A stretch of DNA of 64,000 nt, taken from the NCBI RefSeq assembly GCF_000718515.1, contig NZ_JNZS01000011.1, positions 245,244 to 309,243 of the forward strand. The letters are read 5' to 3'. The notes under the pieces were generated by a model. The model was not told the DNA's origin. It made no database searches and saw only the letters and a program-made list of their open reading frames with translations. Of this stretch, positions 8,634-19,458 are shown piece by piece. The first letter of the stretch is position 1; every line of letters starts with the position of its first letter. This DNA comes from Micromonospora parva. GTDB lineage: Bacteria > Actinomycetota > Actinomycetes > Mycobacteriales > Micromonosporaceae. A program made the position numbers and the translations under genes.

Positions 8634-10030
8634 TCGGCCTCCGCCTCGGGAACTCCGAGCTCCGAGAGGAAAGACTTGGCCCAGTGGCCCACGTCGTGGG
8701 TACGCAGGTGACGTTGCATTGTCCGCATCCGGCGGCGTGCCTCGGTTTTCTCCACGTGCACGGCCCGGAGGAGGGCGTCCTTGACCGCGTCCGGGTCGTG
8801 CGGGTTACACAAAAATGCCTGGCGAAGCTCGGTGGCGGCACCGGCGAACTCACTGAGTACGAGCGCTCCACCCTGGTCGGCACGTGATGCTACGTATTCC
8901 TTCGCCACGAGGTTCATTCCGTCTCGCAGCGGGGTCACCATCATCACGTCGGCAGCAACGTACATCGCCGCCAGCTCACTGCGACTGTACGACTGATGGA
9001 GGTAATGGACCGCCGGCACGCCGACCCTGCCGAACTCGCCGTTGATCCGGCCGACCTCGCGCTCCACCTTGACCCGTAGTGCCTGGTAGTGCTCCACGCG
9101 CTCGCGGCTGGGCGTGGCGACCTGAACCATGACCGCGTCGGGAACTGTCAACTTTCCGTCAGCCAGCAGTTCCCGGAAGGCCTTGAGCCGCAACTCGATG
9201 CCCTTGGTGTAGTCCAGTCGGTCCACGCCCAGGATTATCGTCTTCGGGTCGCCCAGCTCGGCGCGGATCTGCTTGGCCCGGGCCTGGATCGCCGGGTCGG
9301 CGGCCATCCGCTCCATTTCCTGGGTGTCGATCGAGATGGGGAAGGCGCCGGCCTTCACCTGCCGACCGTCAACCTGGATCATCTGCCCCTCGTAGCGCAG
9401 CCCGAGCAGGTGCCGGGCCAGCCGGACGAAGTTCTGCGCGGCCAGCCGCTGCTGGAAACCGACCAGGTCGGCGCCGAGCAGGCCGCGCAGGATCTCGGTG
9501 CGGAACGGCATCTGCATGAACAGCTCGATCGGCGGGAACGGGATGTGCAGGAAGAACCCGATCCGCAGGTCCGGGCGCAGCTCACGGAGCATCGCCGGGA
9601 CCAACTGGAGCTGGTAGTCCTGCACCCAGACCGTCGCGCCCTCGGCCGCCACGTCGGCCGCGGCCTCCGCGAACCGGGCGTTGACCAGGCGGTACGCCTC
9701 GCGCCACCGGCGCTTGTAGGCCGGTGTCTCCACCGCGTCGTGGTAGAGCGGCCAGATCGTCGCGTTGGACTGGCCCTCGTAGTAGCGCTCCAGCTCCTCG
9801 GCGCTGAGCGGGACCGGGTGCAGCCGGATCCCCTCCAGGTCGAACGGCTCGGGGGCCGCGCCGGTGCCACCGGCCCAGCCGACCCAGGTGCCCTTGTGTT
9901 CGGCGAGGACGGGGTGCAGCGCGGTGACCAGCCCGCCAGGGCTACGTCGCCACTGCCGGCCCTCGGGTGTGCTCACCTCGTCGACCGGCAGACGGTTCGC
10001 CACTACGACAAAGGAGCTACGGACGGTCAC
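8630..10030 (-). CDS. otsA: Alpha,alpha-trehalose-phosphate synthase (UDP/GDP-glucose)
   Basis: GT20 glycosyltransferase of 466 residues that joins a nucleotide-diphosphoglucose to glucose-6-phosphate to give trehalose-6-phosphate in the cytosol. Visible motifs are ANRLPV at 11-16, GWAGG near 52, [32 protein letters not shown] (phosphate-binding region) and [12 protein letters not shown] (donor site). The GTG at 10030 has a strong GGAGGTGG Shine-Dalgarno sequence. Translational coupling to the downstream phosphatase-GH15 gene implies fixed stoichiometry. Trehalose would serve as osmolyte and stress protectant. Confidence 0.96.
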   Translation of the reverse strand: MTVRSSFVVVANRLPVDEVSTPEGRQWRRSPGGLVTALHPVLAEHKGTWVGWAGGTGAAPEPFDLEGIRLHPVPLSAEELERYYEGQSNATIWPLYHDAVETPAYKRRWREAYRLVNARFAEAAADVAAEGATVWVQDYQLQLVPAMLRELRPDLRIGFFLHIPFPPIELFMQMPFRTEILRGLLGADLVGFQQRLAAQNFVRLARHLLGLRYEGQMIQVDGRQVKAGAFPISIDTQEMERMAADPAIQARAKQIRAELGDPKTIILGVDRLDYTKGIELRLKAFRELLADGKLTVPDAVMVQVATPSRERVEHYQALRVKVEREVGRINGEFGRVGVPAVHYLHQSYSRSELAAMYVAADVMMVTPLRDGMNLVAKEYVASRADQGGALVLSEFAGAATELRQAFLCNPHDPDAVKDALLRAVHVEKTEARRRMRTMQRHLRTHDVGHWAKSFLSELGVPEAEAE

Positions 10031-10173
10031 GATCGGCCACCTCCGGGTACTGACGGGTCCACCGCGATGAGCGTACTGAGCGTAGCTGCGGCGTCTTGTG
10101 CCTAGTGCCGGAGTCTCCTACCCGCCTCCGTCTGACCGAACCCTGAAGGTGATCTTCTCGACAGCCGCCCTGG

Positions 10174-10566
10174 TCAGAGGTCGATGATCGGCCACTCCTT
10201 GGGCAGCACCTCGCCGAGCAGCTCCCGCCGATCCGTCATGATCGGTACGAGAGGGTGCACAGCGGCGTCCATCGCCAACTGGGCCAGGTCCATCCGGCCG
10301 TTCATCCGGCGCGACCAACCGCCGAGATAGCTGCACATTTCCGGTTCGACGGGGGTGACCTGCACCTGCGGTAGCGCGCCGAGCAGTTCGAGCATCTCCC
10401 ACTGCTCGGCCGTGGCCCGCTCATGGGCGCCCGCGAGGCACAGTGCGGGCACAAGAACATCCCTGTTGTAGTCGGCGGCCTCCGCGATCCTCTTTCCGAC
10501 ATCCCTGGCGCCGGATGAGTAGGAGAGCAGCGCGGTCGTGTCCAGCGCCAACCCGAACGCGATCAC
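10174..10566 (-). CDS. Hypothetical PIN-like protein, probable toxin of a toxin-antitoxin pair
   Basis: 130-residue protein with a short hydrophobic N-terminus followed by LALDTTALLSY, which resembles the first acidic motif of PIN-domain RNases. Later acidic positions (MDLAQLAMDAA, IMTDRRE) could complete a metal site. The GTG start overlaps the upstream antitoxin-like gene by 4 nt, the classical arrangement of a VapBC-type module. PIN assignment is by pattern only and toxicity is inferred; it could also be an inactive PIN-like protein. Confidence 0.7.
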   Translation of the reverse strand: MIAFGLALDTTALLSYSSGARDVGKRIAEAADYNRDVLVPALCLAGAHERATAEQWEMLELLGALPQVQVTPVEPEMCSYLGGWSRRMNGRMDLAQLAMDAAVHPLVPIMTDRRELLGEVLPKEWPIIDL

Positions 10567-10847
10567 CGGCGTGCCTTCGCCCGTGCCGCGAGGACCTCTG
10601 CCTGTAGCCGGGCGGCCTGCTCACGAAGTTCGGGGGTGATGCGTGCCTTGAGCTGCTCCATCTCCGCATGAGCTTCGGCTACGTCCTCGTCGGTGATGAC
10701 GAAACCGGCGCGCGCGAGCACCTCCCGCGTCTTTTCGCCGGCCATCTGGCGGCGCACGGCTCGGGCTACGAAGGCGGAGACGTTGGGCTCGGTGGCCAAC
10801 CGGTCGGCCACGTCGTCGGGCACGCTGATGGCGATCTTCTTGGTCAT
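10563..10847 (-). CDS. Ribbon-helix-helix-like antitoxin
   Basis: 94-residue protein beginning KKIAISVPDDVADRLA...VSAFVARAVRRQM, a typical ribbon-helix-helix DNA-binding pattern (short beta strand then two helices). It is followed by a long charged helix rich in Glu and Ala (residues 45-94) that would wrap a partner. It lies directly before and overlaps the PIN-like gene, so it is best read as the antitoxin and autorepressor of the pair. Confidence 0.75.
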   Translation of the reverse strand: MTKKIAISVPDDVADRLATEPNVSAFVARAVRRQMAGEKTREVLARAGFVITDEDVAEAHAEMEQLKARITPELREQAARLQAEVLAARAKARR

Positions 10848-11056
10848 ACTGGAACGCTAATTGGTAGTACCGCTGTCGGCAAAGAGGCTCGCCCGCGTAC
10901 TCCTGGGGCGGGGTGATGTGGGCGAAGCGCGTCGTACCTGTCAGGATTGACGATGGCGTGCGCGCGGCCGGCTCCCGGCCGGCGGCGGCGGGCGGTCCTC
11001 GCAGCCCGCGCCGCGCCGCCGATCAGCGACAGCAACCGACGGAGGTAGCCCGCACC

Positions 11057-12733
<1,677 letters not shown>

Positions 12734-12745
12734 CCGGCGCAGACG

Positions 12746-13192
12746 GTGTCTGATCGCTTCGTCTACCACTGCACCCTGCGCTGGTCCGACCTGGACGCGT
12801 ACGGCCACGTCAACAACTCGCGTTTCCTCACCCTGTACGAGGAGGCGCGGGTCGCGTTGATGTTCGCCGGCGGGCGGGCCTGGGGTGTCGGCTCGTTCGC
12901 CGACGGGGTGGTGATCCGCCGTCACGAGGTCGACTACCTGCGCCCGGTCGACTACGCGCTCGGCCGGGCCACCGCGGAGGCGGCGCCCACCGTACGGATC
13001 GAGCTGTGGGTGGAGGAGATCCGGGCCTCCCGGTTCACCGTCGCCTACGAGCTGTACGACGGCGACGTGCTGGCCAGCCGGGCCCGGTCCGTGCTGGTGC
13101 CGTTCGACCTGACCCGTCAGGTGCCCCGGCGGATCACCACCGAGGAACGGGACTTCCTGCTCACGTACGCACCGCAGGGCGGTGTGGGGTGA
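12746..13192 (+). CDS. Acyl-CoA thioesterase, YbgC/4HBT family
   Basis: 148-residue hotdog-fold protein. The N-terminal motif RWSDLDAYGHVNNSRFLTLYEEAR contains the catalytic Asp (residue 17) and the GHVNN loop of 4-hydroxybenzoyl-CoA/YbgC-like thioesterases, which hydrolyse acyl-CoA. The substrate cannot be predicted. It starts with GTG 13 bp after ettA, and its stop overlaps the next start by 4 nt, so it sits mid-operon. Confidence 0.88.
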   Translation: MSDRFVYHCTLRWSDLDAYGHVNNSRFLTLYEEARVALMFAGGRAWGVGSFADGVVIRRHEVDYLRPVDYALGRATAEAAPTVRIELWVEEIRASRFTVAYELYDGDVLASRARSVLVPFDLTRQVPRRITTEERDFLLTYAPQGGVG

Positions 13193-13926
13193 CCCGGCCG
13201 GGCACCGCTGGGCCGGGCCGGGTGGCGGCGTCGACGCACGGTGTCGCCGGGGTGGCCGACGCGGGCGCCTTCCTGGCCCGGCTGGTCCGACTGGACCCGG
13301 CCGCGCCGGTCCGGCTGCGGCCGGCCGGCGCACCCGGCCGGGTCGCGCTGTGGGCCCGGCTGCCGTGGCAGGTTCTGGTGGTCCGCACCGTTGCCGGCGG
13401 GCCGGCCGACGGCGCCGCTGAGGACGTCACGGTGGCCGCCGCGGAGCTGCTCGCCGAGCTGGAGCGCGGCGGTACGGCCCTGCCGGCCCGGCGGGACGCC
13501 CAGTGGCGGTGGCCGCTGCCGCCGGCGCGGAGCCAGCAGGTGGAGGCGCTGCCCGTCGCCGAGCTGCGACGGATCGCGGACGCGGCGGCGGGCACCCTGC
13601 GGACGGCGAGCGAGCAGGGTGTCGCCGGCCGGGCTGTGGGCCAGCGGGCGCTGCGCGACGCGTTGCTCGACCACGTGGCGGTGCTGATCACCCCGGACGG
13701 GACGCCCGCCGCGCCGGTCGAGGTGCCGCAGCGGCTGGTGCAGGGGGTGGTCCGGATGGGCTTCCTCGGCGCCGCCGACGGCTCGTCGGCCGGCGAGGGC
13801 GGGGGCACCGTTCAGGTGCGGGTGGCCGGTCGTTGGGTCGGCCTGGTGGGACCGCACGGAGCGGCGTGGTTGCAGAAGGCCACGGATCTTGCCGTGACAC
13901 CCCTGAGCGCTCGTCCGAACGGATGA
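13189..13926 (+). CDS. Conserved hypothetical protein downstream of thioesterase
   Basis: 245-residue Ala/Arg/Val-rich soluble protein that I do not recognise. It has an N-terminal segment with DAGAFLARLVRLDPAAPVRLRP, a central helical part, and a C-terminal strand-rich end (GTVQVRVAGRWVGLVGPHGAAWL). There is no signal peptide, transmembrane segment or catalytic motif. The GTG start is coupled to the thioesterase stop (4 nt overlap); the frame extends upstream only as an overlap with that gene. Function unknown. Confidence 0.75.
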   Translation: MTRPGTAGPGRVAASTHGVAGVADAGAFLARLVRLDPAAPVRLRPAGAPGRVALWARLPWQVLVVRTVAGGPADGAAEDVTVAAAELLAELERGGTALPARRDAQWRWPLPPARSQQVEALPVAELRRIADAAAGTLRTASEQGVAGRAVGQRALRDALLDHVAVLITPDGTPAAPVEVPQRLVQGVVRMGFLGAADGSSAGEGGGTVQVRVAGRWVGLVGPHGAAWLQKATDLAVTPLSARPNG

Positions 13927-14057
13927 CCCCGGTTCATTCTTCTGGTCAGGGGCGGTCGTTGGGGGGGTGCTTCAACCCGGCTGTCCGGGTACCGTCCATC
14001 CTCGGATCCAACGCACCGTAGGCGACTGGATCCGCTGGGGAGTGAGGTGCGCGAGCG

Positions 14058-14642
14058 ATGCCGTGGTGGTCATGGCGCCCCGGTCCCGCCGACGGCGGCG
14101 ATCCGGAAACCCGAAGCGGGATCACAGTCGACAGTGCGGTCCGGATTGGTCCGCCCAGCCCTCGCCAGCCGGGGGACGACTGCCCGTCCAACGAGCGGCC
14201 AGTGCTGACCGAGATGCCCGCCACCGTCGAGCCGGTGAGCCTGCGCCGGGTCTGTGACGCACTCGATCTACTGGACGTGCGCTACCTGGCCGACGGCGAC
14301 GGCAACCTGCTGGCGATGTGGGAGCGGCACGCGGTGCTGGTCACCCTGGAAGGCCCCGAGGACGAGATCCTCGTCATGCGGGCCCGTCCGCACGCCACGG
14401 TCCCGCCGGACTGGGCCGACCGGGCGTACCGGGTGGTCAACGAGTGGAACCACACCCGCCGGTTCTGCAAGGCGTACATCGGTGACCCGACCGAGCGCGG
14501 TCAGTTGCCGATCTACGCGGAGCTTCAGGTCCCGCTCGGTGCCGGCACCCACGACGCGCTGTTGGTCGAGATGCTCGACTGTGGCGCGGCGGTCGCCACC
14601 AGCTTCGTGGACTGGCTGCACGACGAGGGCGCGCTGCTCTGA
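14058..14642 (+). CDS. YbjN domain-containing protein
   Basis: 194 residues. The first ~55 are disordered and Pro/Gly-rich. The rest is a YbjN-like (type III secretion chaperone-fold) domain, with LRRVCDALDLLDVRYLAD, the strand-loop ILVMRARPHATVP, and RAYRVVNEWNHTRRFCKAYI. Such domains are common in actinobacteria and of uncertain function. The ATG at 14058 is used; an internal ATG near 14214 would delete the disordered tail. It stands alone and converges on the globin gene. Confidence 0.8.
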   Translation: MPWWSWRPGPADGGDPETRSGITVDSAVRIGPPSPRQPGDDCPSNERPVLTEMPATVEPVSLRRVCDALDLLDVRYLADGDGNLLAMWERHAVLVTLEGPEDEILVMRARPHATVPPDWADRAYRVVNEWNHTRRFCKAYIGDPTERGQLPIYAELQVPLGAGTHDALLVEMLDCGAAVATSFVDWLHDEGALL

Positions 14643-14663
14643 CGGTGTGGCGGGCCGGGCGGG

Positions 14664-15092
14664 TCAGACGCCGTGGGCGGGGTCGTCCTCGACGTTGACC
14701 ATGAAGTACGCGGCCCGCTCCAGGTAGTCCCAGAGGGTGCCGGCGATCTCCGGCTCAAGGTCGAGTCGATCCACGGCCCGGCGCATGTTCCGCAGCCAGG
14801 CGTCCCGTTCGGCCGCGCCGATCCGGAACGGCGCGTGCCGCATCCGCAGCCGCGGGTGCCCGCGCTGGGCGGAGTAGGTGTTCGGCCCGCCCCAGTACTG
14901 CATCAGGAACAGGGTCATCCGGTCCGCGGCCGGGCCCAGGTCCTCCTCCGGGTACATGGGGCGCAGCAGGGGATCGGTGGCGATACCGGCGTAGAACTCG
15001 TCGACCAGCCTGCGGAAGGTGGGTTCGCCGCCGACCGCCTCGAAGAGGGTCATCGACGCACCGGGACGGTCGGATTCGCCTGCGGAAGTCAC
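14664..15092 (-). CDS. glbO: Group II truncated hemoglobin (GlbO-like)
   Basis: 142-residue two-over-two globin. The globin part starts at about residue 14 (MTLFEAVGGEPTFRRLVDEFYAGI, with the B10 Tyr of FY). The proximal His is in RMRHAPFRIG and the G8 Trp in AWLRNM, as in Mycobacterium tuberculosis GlbO (trHbN/O family). It would bind heme and O2/NO and may protect or assist respiration. The GTG start at 15092 adds a short flexible leader; ATG at 15053 is an alternative. It is convergent with the YbjN gene. Confidence 0.92.
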   Translation of the reverse strand: MTSAGESDRPGASMTLFEAVGGEPTFRRLVDEFYAGIATDPLLRPMYPEEDLGPAADRMTLFLMQYWGGPNTYSAQRGHPRLRMRHAPFRIGAAERDAWLRNMRRAVDRLDLEPEIAGTLWDYLERAAYFMVNVEDDPAHGV

Positions 15093-15216
15093 AGTTCCAT
15101 CCTGCCAGGTGCGCCCCGGGCCGACCCGACCCGCACGGCGTGCGTCGGATCACGCCGGGTCGACGCCCCCCGATGTCGGGCGTCCGACCCGCTCGTGTCG
15201 ACCTCGGCGCGACGGG

Positions 15217-16593
15217 TCAGGTGACGGCGTGCCGGCGGTGTCCGTCACCGGCGTGCGGGTCGGCGGTGGCGCCTCCCGGCGAGCGGTCACCGGGAGGGCC
15301 GTCGGGTCCGACGGCCGGCGGCTCGACGTTGGCCTTCGCAGCGGCGGTGATCGCGTCGTCCACCGTCTGCCGGTCCGGCCAGCGCAGCGTGGCCACCGCC
15401 ATGAGCACCACCCCGGCCGCGCTCCACACCCCGACCACGATCGGGATCGGGAACCGGTCGGCGAGCACCCCGGTGACCAGCACCGCGAAACCCTGGATGA
15501 CCTGCACACCGGTGGCCATCACGCCGAAGGCGCGGGCCCGGAACCCGTCCGGCAGTGCCTGGACGAACAACCCGTTGGCCATCGGCATCATGCCGGCGAC
15601 CGCGAACCCGCAGAGCGCGGCGAGCAGCGCGACCATCAACGGCGGGGGGTCGAGGAGGGCCGGCACGAGCATCAGGGGGGCGAGCACCGCGAGCGGCCGC
15701 ATCAGCTTCAGTCGGCGGGCCGGCCCGAACAGGCGACTCACCAGCAACCCGCCGAGGATGAAGCCGATCGGGTTCGCCATCATGATCGCTGCCTGGGCGG
15801 TGCCCGCACTGACGGCGCCGCGACTCTCGTCGTTGGCCCAGGCCGCGGCCAGCCCTTCGGGAACGATCGAGAAGAGCATCGCGCTGAACACCAGCACCGC
15901 GATGGCCCGCAGCACCGGTGTGCCGAACACGATGCCGAACCCCTGGCGGGTCTCGCGCAGCAGGTGACTGCGGTGCGCCGGGTTCATCACCGCCGGGCGG
16001 TCGCGCACGCCCAGGCGTACCAGCAGCGCCGAGAGGCCGAACGTGGCCGCGTTGAACAGCAGCGCCACCTCCGGGGTGATCGCGGCGAGAGCGGCGCCGA
16101 AGGCGTACCCCACCACCTGGGCGGCCTGCCCGACGCTGCTGTTCAGCGACAGACCCAGCACCAGTCGGTCCCCGGTGAGCAACTGCGGGATCAGCGCGGA
16201 CTTCGCCGCCTGGCTCGGTGGGTTGGCCAAGGTGGCGGCGAAGATGAGCACCAGCACCGCCTGGTACGGCAGGCTCGGAATGGCGATGAGCAGCATCAGC
16301 GCCATCCGGATGAGGTCGCATGCCACCATCACCCGCCGGTACGGGTACCGCTCCGCGAGTGCGGCGAGCACCGGACCACCGAGCAGCCAGGGCAGGAAGC
16401 TGACGGCGAAGGCGGCCGCGGAGAGCGCGACGGACCGGGTCTGCTGGAAGACGAGCAGGGTGACGGCGGCCTTCGCTACATAGTCGCCGACCCAGGAGAG
16501 CGCGCTGGCCACGAACACAGCCCGGAACTCGCGCTGGGAGAACACTTCGCGAAATGTGGCCGGGCCTTCCGCGGAAGGTCGCTCGTTAGGCAC
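15217..16593 (-). CDS. MFS transporter (Enterobactin-exporter-like)
   Basis: Polytopic inner-membrane protein of about 458 residues with roughly 12 hydrophobic helices. The family loop LAERYPYRRVMVACDLIRM lies between helices 2 and 3. It resembles the EntS/MFS_3 drug and siderophore exporter group. The C-terminal ~45 residues are hydrophilic and Pro/Gly-rich. The GTG at 16593 is preferred because GGAGG lies 5 nt upstream; ATG at 16605 or GTG at 16635 would add 4 or 14 residues. An inverted repeat lies about 150 bp upstream. The substrate is unknown. Confidence 0.87.
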   Translation of the reverse strand: MPNERPSAEGPATFREVFSQREFRAVFVASALSWVGDYVAKAAVTLLVFQQTRSVALSAAAFAVSFLPWLLGGPVLAALAERYPYRRVMVACDLIRMALMLLIAIPSLPYQAVLVLIFAATLANPPSQAAKSALIPQLLTGDRLVLGLSLNSSVGQAAQVVGYAFGAALAAITPEVALLFNAATFGLSALLVRLGVRDRPAVMNPAHRSHLLRETRQGFGIVFGTPVLRAIAVLVFSAMLFSIVPEGLAAAWANDESRGAVSAGTAQAAIMMANPIGFILGGLLVSRLFGPARRLKLMRPLAVLAPLMLVPALLDPPPLMVALLAALCGFAVAGMMPMANGLFVQALPDGFRARAFGVMATGVQVIQGFAVLVTGVLADRFPIPIVVGVWSAAGVVLMAVATLRWPDRQTVDDAITAAAKANVEPPAVGPDGPPGDRSPGGATADPHAGDGHRRHAVT

Positions 16594-16739
16594 CGTCGCC
16601 TCCATCGGCCCCGGCTTGGCCGCTCGTGGCAGCACGGCCGGAAGCTCTCGTCAGATCTACGGATCAGCGAGGATGTGATCACGCTTTGGTGGGAACGCGT
16701 GTTCCGGATTCTGCCCGATCGTCTGACAACTAGCTAGGT

Positions 16740-16777
16740 CGAACGGGTCGTTCGTCGCCTCCCCGACTGAACGAACG
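16740..16777. promoter_or_regulatory. Clustered inverted repeats upstream of MFS gene
   Basis: cgaacg-ggt-cgttcg (16740-16754), whose right arm extended by one base (cgttcgt) pairs again with acgaacg at 16771-16777. They lie between the MscS stop and the MFS start and resemble a regulator operator. No TetR/MarR gene is adjacent. Confidence 0.35.
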
Positions 16778-16837
16778 GACGATACCCGAGGGGCCGGCCG
16801 GCTCGCGACCCCTGAATCGCAGGACGATGTCGCCGGG

Positions 16838-17878
16838 TCAGGTGGCGCCGCCCTGACCAGTCTCACCGTCGGACAGCGGGCGGGTCGAGAGACCGGGATA
16901 GATGCGGGCCGCCGCGATCTGCGCGGTGATCCCCGAGTTCTCCAGGGCCTCCGCGAGCCGCCGACGCAACTCCCGACCCACAGCGAACTGCCCGTCCGCG
17001 GTCGTCTTCACCACTGTGCGGATCACCGCGCCGTCCACCGTCACCTGTTCGACCCCCAGCACCTCGGGTGCCTCCACGATCTCCGGCGACAGCTCCGGGT
17101 CCATCGCGACCGAGGCGGCAGCGGTCCGCAGCACCGCGGTGGCCTCCTCGGTGCTGTTGAAGCCGATCGGCAGGTCCACCACCACGAGGGCCCAGCCCTG
17201 GCTCTTGTTGCCCACCCGGATGATCTCGCCGTTGCGGATGTACCAGAGCACGCCCCGGCCGTCGCGCACCGTGGTGACCCGCAGGCCGACCGACTCGACC
17301 ACACCCATCGCCTCGCCCAGGTCGACGTTGTCGCCCACGCCGTACTGGTCCTCGATCAGCATGAAGAGGCCGGCTATCAGGTCCTTCACCAGACTCTGCG
17401 CACCGAAGCCCAGCGCGACGCCGGCGATCCCCGCGCTGGCCAGCAGCGGAGCCAGGTCGAAGCTGAACTCGCGAAGGATCATCAGCAGCGCGATGCCGAA
17501 GACGAACGCGGTGGTCAGGCTGCGCAGCACCGACCCGATCGCCTCGGCCCGCTGCCGTCGTCGCTCGGGGACGAACTCGGCCGGGTCGGCCGCGGCGGTG
17601 GGCACCCGCTCGCGCAGCGGCCGCAGCATCGTCGGCACCGCGCCGTCGGTGGTCGTCCGCACCAACCGGTTGATCGTCCGGTGCAGCGCCCACCGGGCCA
17701 CCATCGCCAGCGCCAGGATCAGCAGCACCCGAAGCGGTTTGAGCAGGATCCAGTAGCTGCCCTCGGCGAACCAGCCGGACCCGGTGATCCGGTAGATCCA
17801 CTCGCAGGAGGTGCTGCCCTGGCAGCTCACCGAGACGGCGTCGGACAGGGCTAGGGGCGTCACGCTGGCGGCACTCAC
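16838..17878 (-). CDS. MscS-family mechanosensitive ion channel
   Basis: 346 residues. Membrane helices lie at about 43-62 and 120-138, then the pore-lining TM3 with the Ala/Gly-rich GIAGVALGFGAQSLVKDLIAG and the start of the beta domain FMLIEDQYGVGDNV (near 190-205). A cytoplasmic alpha/beta vestibule follows. It releases osmolytes on hypo-osmotic shock. The TM1 region has a Cys pair (CQGSTSC) on the outside. It is followed downstream by the divergent-strand MFS region and has no obvious operon partner. Family assignment is firm; gating properties are unknown. Confidence 0.92.
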   Translation of the reverse strand: MSAASVTPLALSDAVSVSCQGSTSCEWIYRITGSGWFAEGSYWILLKPLRVLLILALAMVARWALHRTINRLVRTTTDGAVPTMLRPLRERVPTAAADPAEFVPERRRQRAEAIGSVLRSLTTAFVFGIALLMILREFSFDLAPLLASAGIAGVALGFGAQSLVKDLIAGLFMLIEDQYGVGDNVDLGEAMGVVESVGLRVTTVRDGRGVLWYIRNGEIIRVGNKSQGWALVVVDLPIGFNSTEEATAVLRTAAASVAMDPELSPEIVEAPEVLGVEQVTVDGAVIRTVVKTTADGQFAVGRELRRRLAEALENSGITAQIAAARIYPGLSTRPLSDGETGQGGAT

Positions 17879-17966
17879 CCTGTCTTCGTACCGTAAGGAG
17901 ACCGGGCGTCCGCCGCCGACCCACCGGCCGGTGATTCCACCGGCAGGCTTGCCTGCCGGTCGTTGC

Positions 17967-18695
17967 TCACCCTCTCGCGGGCAACTCGGCGCGCAGCCGT
18001 TCGTACTCGGCGTGACTGCCGATCGCCGCCCGGTGTTCGGGGTGCGCGACGTAGTGCCCGATGGCAGAGGCGAGGAATCCCGGATCGACGACGTCCGTCC
18101 GCAACGCCCGCCGGCTGCGCGGGATGCCGCGCCCCCGAACCAGTTCGGGTTCCGTGATCCGCATCGCCAGCCACGGACGACTGTCGGTCGCCGGGGGAAC
18201 CTGCGGCGCCAGCATTGCCTCCCACGGCACGGTGAGCGAGCCCAGCGGCCAGGTCTGCCGTACCCCGGACGGATGCAGGCGTACCCCGTGACCCCGCCAC
18301 GCCCGCGTGATCACCAACGCGGCCAGGAGCAACCAGAGAAGATTGAAAACCAGGTCGAACGTCGACAGAGTGCCCTCGCTGGTCGAGCGGATCAGCGCGC
18401 CGAGGCAGAGCGACGCGGGCCCGAGGTAGCCCAGGGCGAAGAACACCATCCAGGCCGGACCAGGGGTGGCGAAGGCGGGAACCTGCGGCCGCACCACGAA
18501 GTAGGCCGGACGGACCCCCATGAGGAACACCGACAGGACCAGCGCCGCCAGGGACAGCAACAGCAGGACGCGGGTCCCCACGGTGGAACCCGGGGCGGCG
18601 GCGTTCACGCAGGCAAGGACAAGCCCGAGCGCCAGGACGACGTGCCGGTGGCGCACGGTGGCGGCGGAAAGTCTGTCGATCATGCCCGTGACCAT
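17967..18695 (-). CDS. Hypothetical membrane protein with PH-like cytosolic tail
   Basis: 242 residues. Four hydrophobic segments lie in the first ~135 residues (for example VVLALGLVLACVNAAAP and TRVLLLLSLAALVLSVFLM), followed by a soluble domain beginning HGVRLHPSGVRQTWPLGSLTVPWEAM. That sequence looks like the bacterial PH-like domains attached to small membrane proteins. ATG at 18695 is used and ATG at 18683 is equally possible. No function can be given. It stands alone between MscS and HNH genes. Confidence 0.72.
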   Translation of the reverse strand: MVTGMIDRLSAATVRHRHVVLALGLVLACVNAAAPGSTVGTRVLLLLSLAALVLSVFLMGVRPAYFVVRPQVPAFATPGPAWMVFFALGYLGPASLCLGALIRSTSEGTLSTFDLVFNLLWLLLAALVITRAWRGHGVRLHPSGVRQTWPLGSLTVPWEAMLAPQVPPATDSRPWLAMRITEPELVRGRGIPRSRRALRTDVVDPGFLASAIGHYVAHPEHRAAIGSHAEYERLRAELPARG

Positions 18696-18906
18696 AGGTG
18701 TCGATGGCCACTGCCGCAGCTACCCGACCCGGCAGGGGTGATCCGCTTACCAGAAGAGAGATTAGTACGTGCAATCCGGGGTCCGATCAGGGACTATTGG
18801 CGCAACGGACGTCGGTGATCGGCCCGGCGTCGACCGTGTGGGCCGTTGTGCCCGGCCCCGGTCGGCGGCGGTCCCCAGCAGCCGCTGAACCGGGAGGGTG
18901 AGCGCG

Positions 18907-19443
18907 ATGCCTGACATACGACCCACGGTGGGCTCCGGCGCGTTGGTCCTCAACGCCACCTACGAGCCGCTGTGTGTCGTGTCGGTGCGTCGCGCCGCGA
19001 TCCTCGTCCTCTCCGCCAAGGCGGTCTGCGTCGCCGATGGTGACGGCATCCTGCACAGCGCCCGGGACGCGCTCCCGGTGCCGTCGGTGGTCCGGCTGAC
19101 GCGCTTCGTCCGGGTGCCGTACCGAACGCATGTCGGGCTGTCCCGGCGGGCGATCTTCGCCCGGGACGGGTGGCGGTGCGCCTACTGCCGGGGCCCGGCC
19201 GAGACCATCGACCACGTCTTCCCGCGCAGCCGGGGCGGCCGGCACGCCTGGGAGAACGTCGTCGCCGCGTGCGCCAGGTGCAACCACACCAAGGGCGACA
19301 AGACCCCGGCCGAGATGGGGTGGCGGTTACACGCGTTGCCGGCCGCCCCGAAGGGCACCGCCTGGCGGGTCCTCGGGCACCGCGCCCCCGACCCCCGCTG
19401 GGCCGACTGGTTGGACCTGCGGGAGCCCGAGGCCGCCGCCTGA
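18907..19443 (+). CDS. HNH endonuclease
   Basis: 178-residue nuclease of the HNH family common in actinobacteria. The zinc/HNH block is CAYCRG...TIDHVFPRSRGGRHAWENVVAACARCNHTKGDKTP: two CxxC zinc knuckles around the DHV.PRSRGG catalytic segment with the final Asn. The N-terminal half (VLNATYEPLCVVSVRRAAILVL) is the strand-rich leader usual for this family. ATG at 18907 is chosen because GGGAGG lies 9-10 nt upstream; the GTG at 18898 would sit on the Shine-Dalgarno sequence. Nearby genes do not suggest a phage or defence island. Confidence 0.9.
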   Translation: MPDIRPTVGSGALVLNATYEPLCVVSVRRAAILVLSAKAVCVADGDGILHSARDALPVPSVVRLTRFVRVPYRTHVGLSRRAIFARDGWRCAYCRGPAETIDHVFPRSRGGRHAWENVVAACARCNHTKGDKTPAEMGWRLHALPAAPKGTAWRVLGHRAPDPRWADWLDLREPEAAA

Positions 19444-19458
19444 CGTCGAGGGGCGTGG

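Noticed and set aside
5910..8711. 933-residue plus-strand frame over otsB-GH15
   Set aside because: Shadow frame, rich in Arg/Gly/Val, no motif; the opposite frame is a clear phosphatase-GH15.
10913..11056. Longer N-terminus of EttA
   Set aside because: The extension is low-complexity Arg/Ala sequence, while GTG at 11057 has GGAGG upstream and gives the standard MAQYIYVLEK start.
18907..19443. HNH nuclease considered as a restriction or phage-defence gene
   Set aside because: It is the common single-gene actinobacterial HNH family with no methylase, helicase or defence genes nearby.
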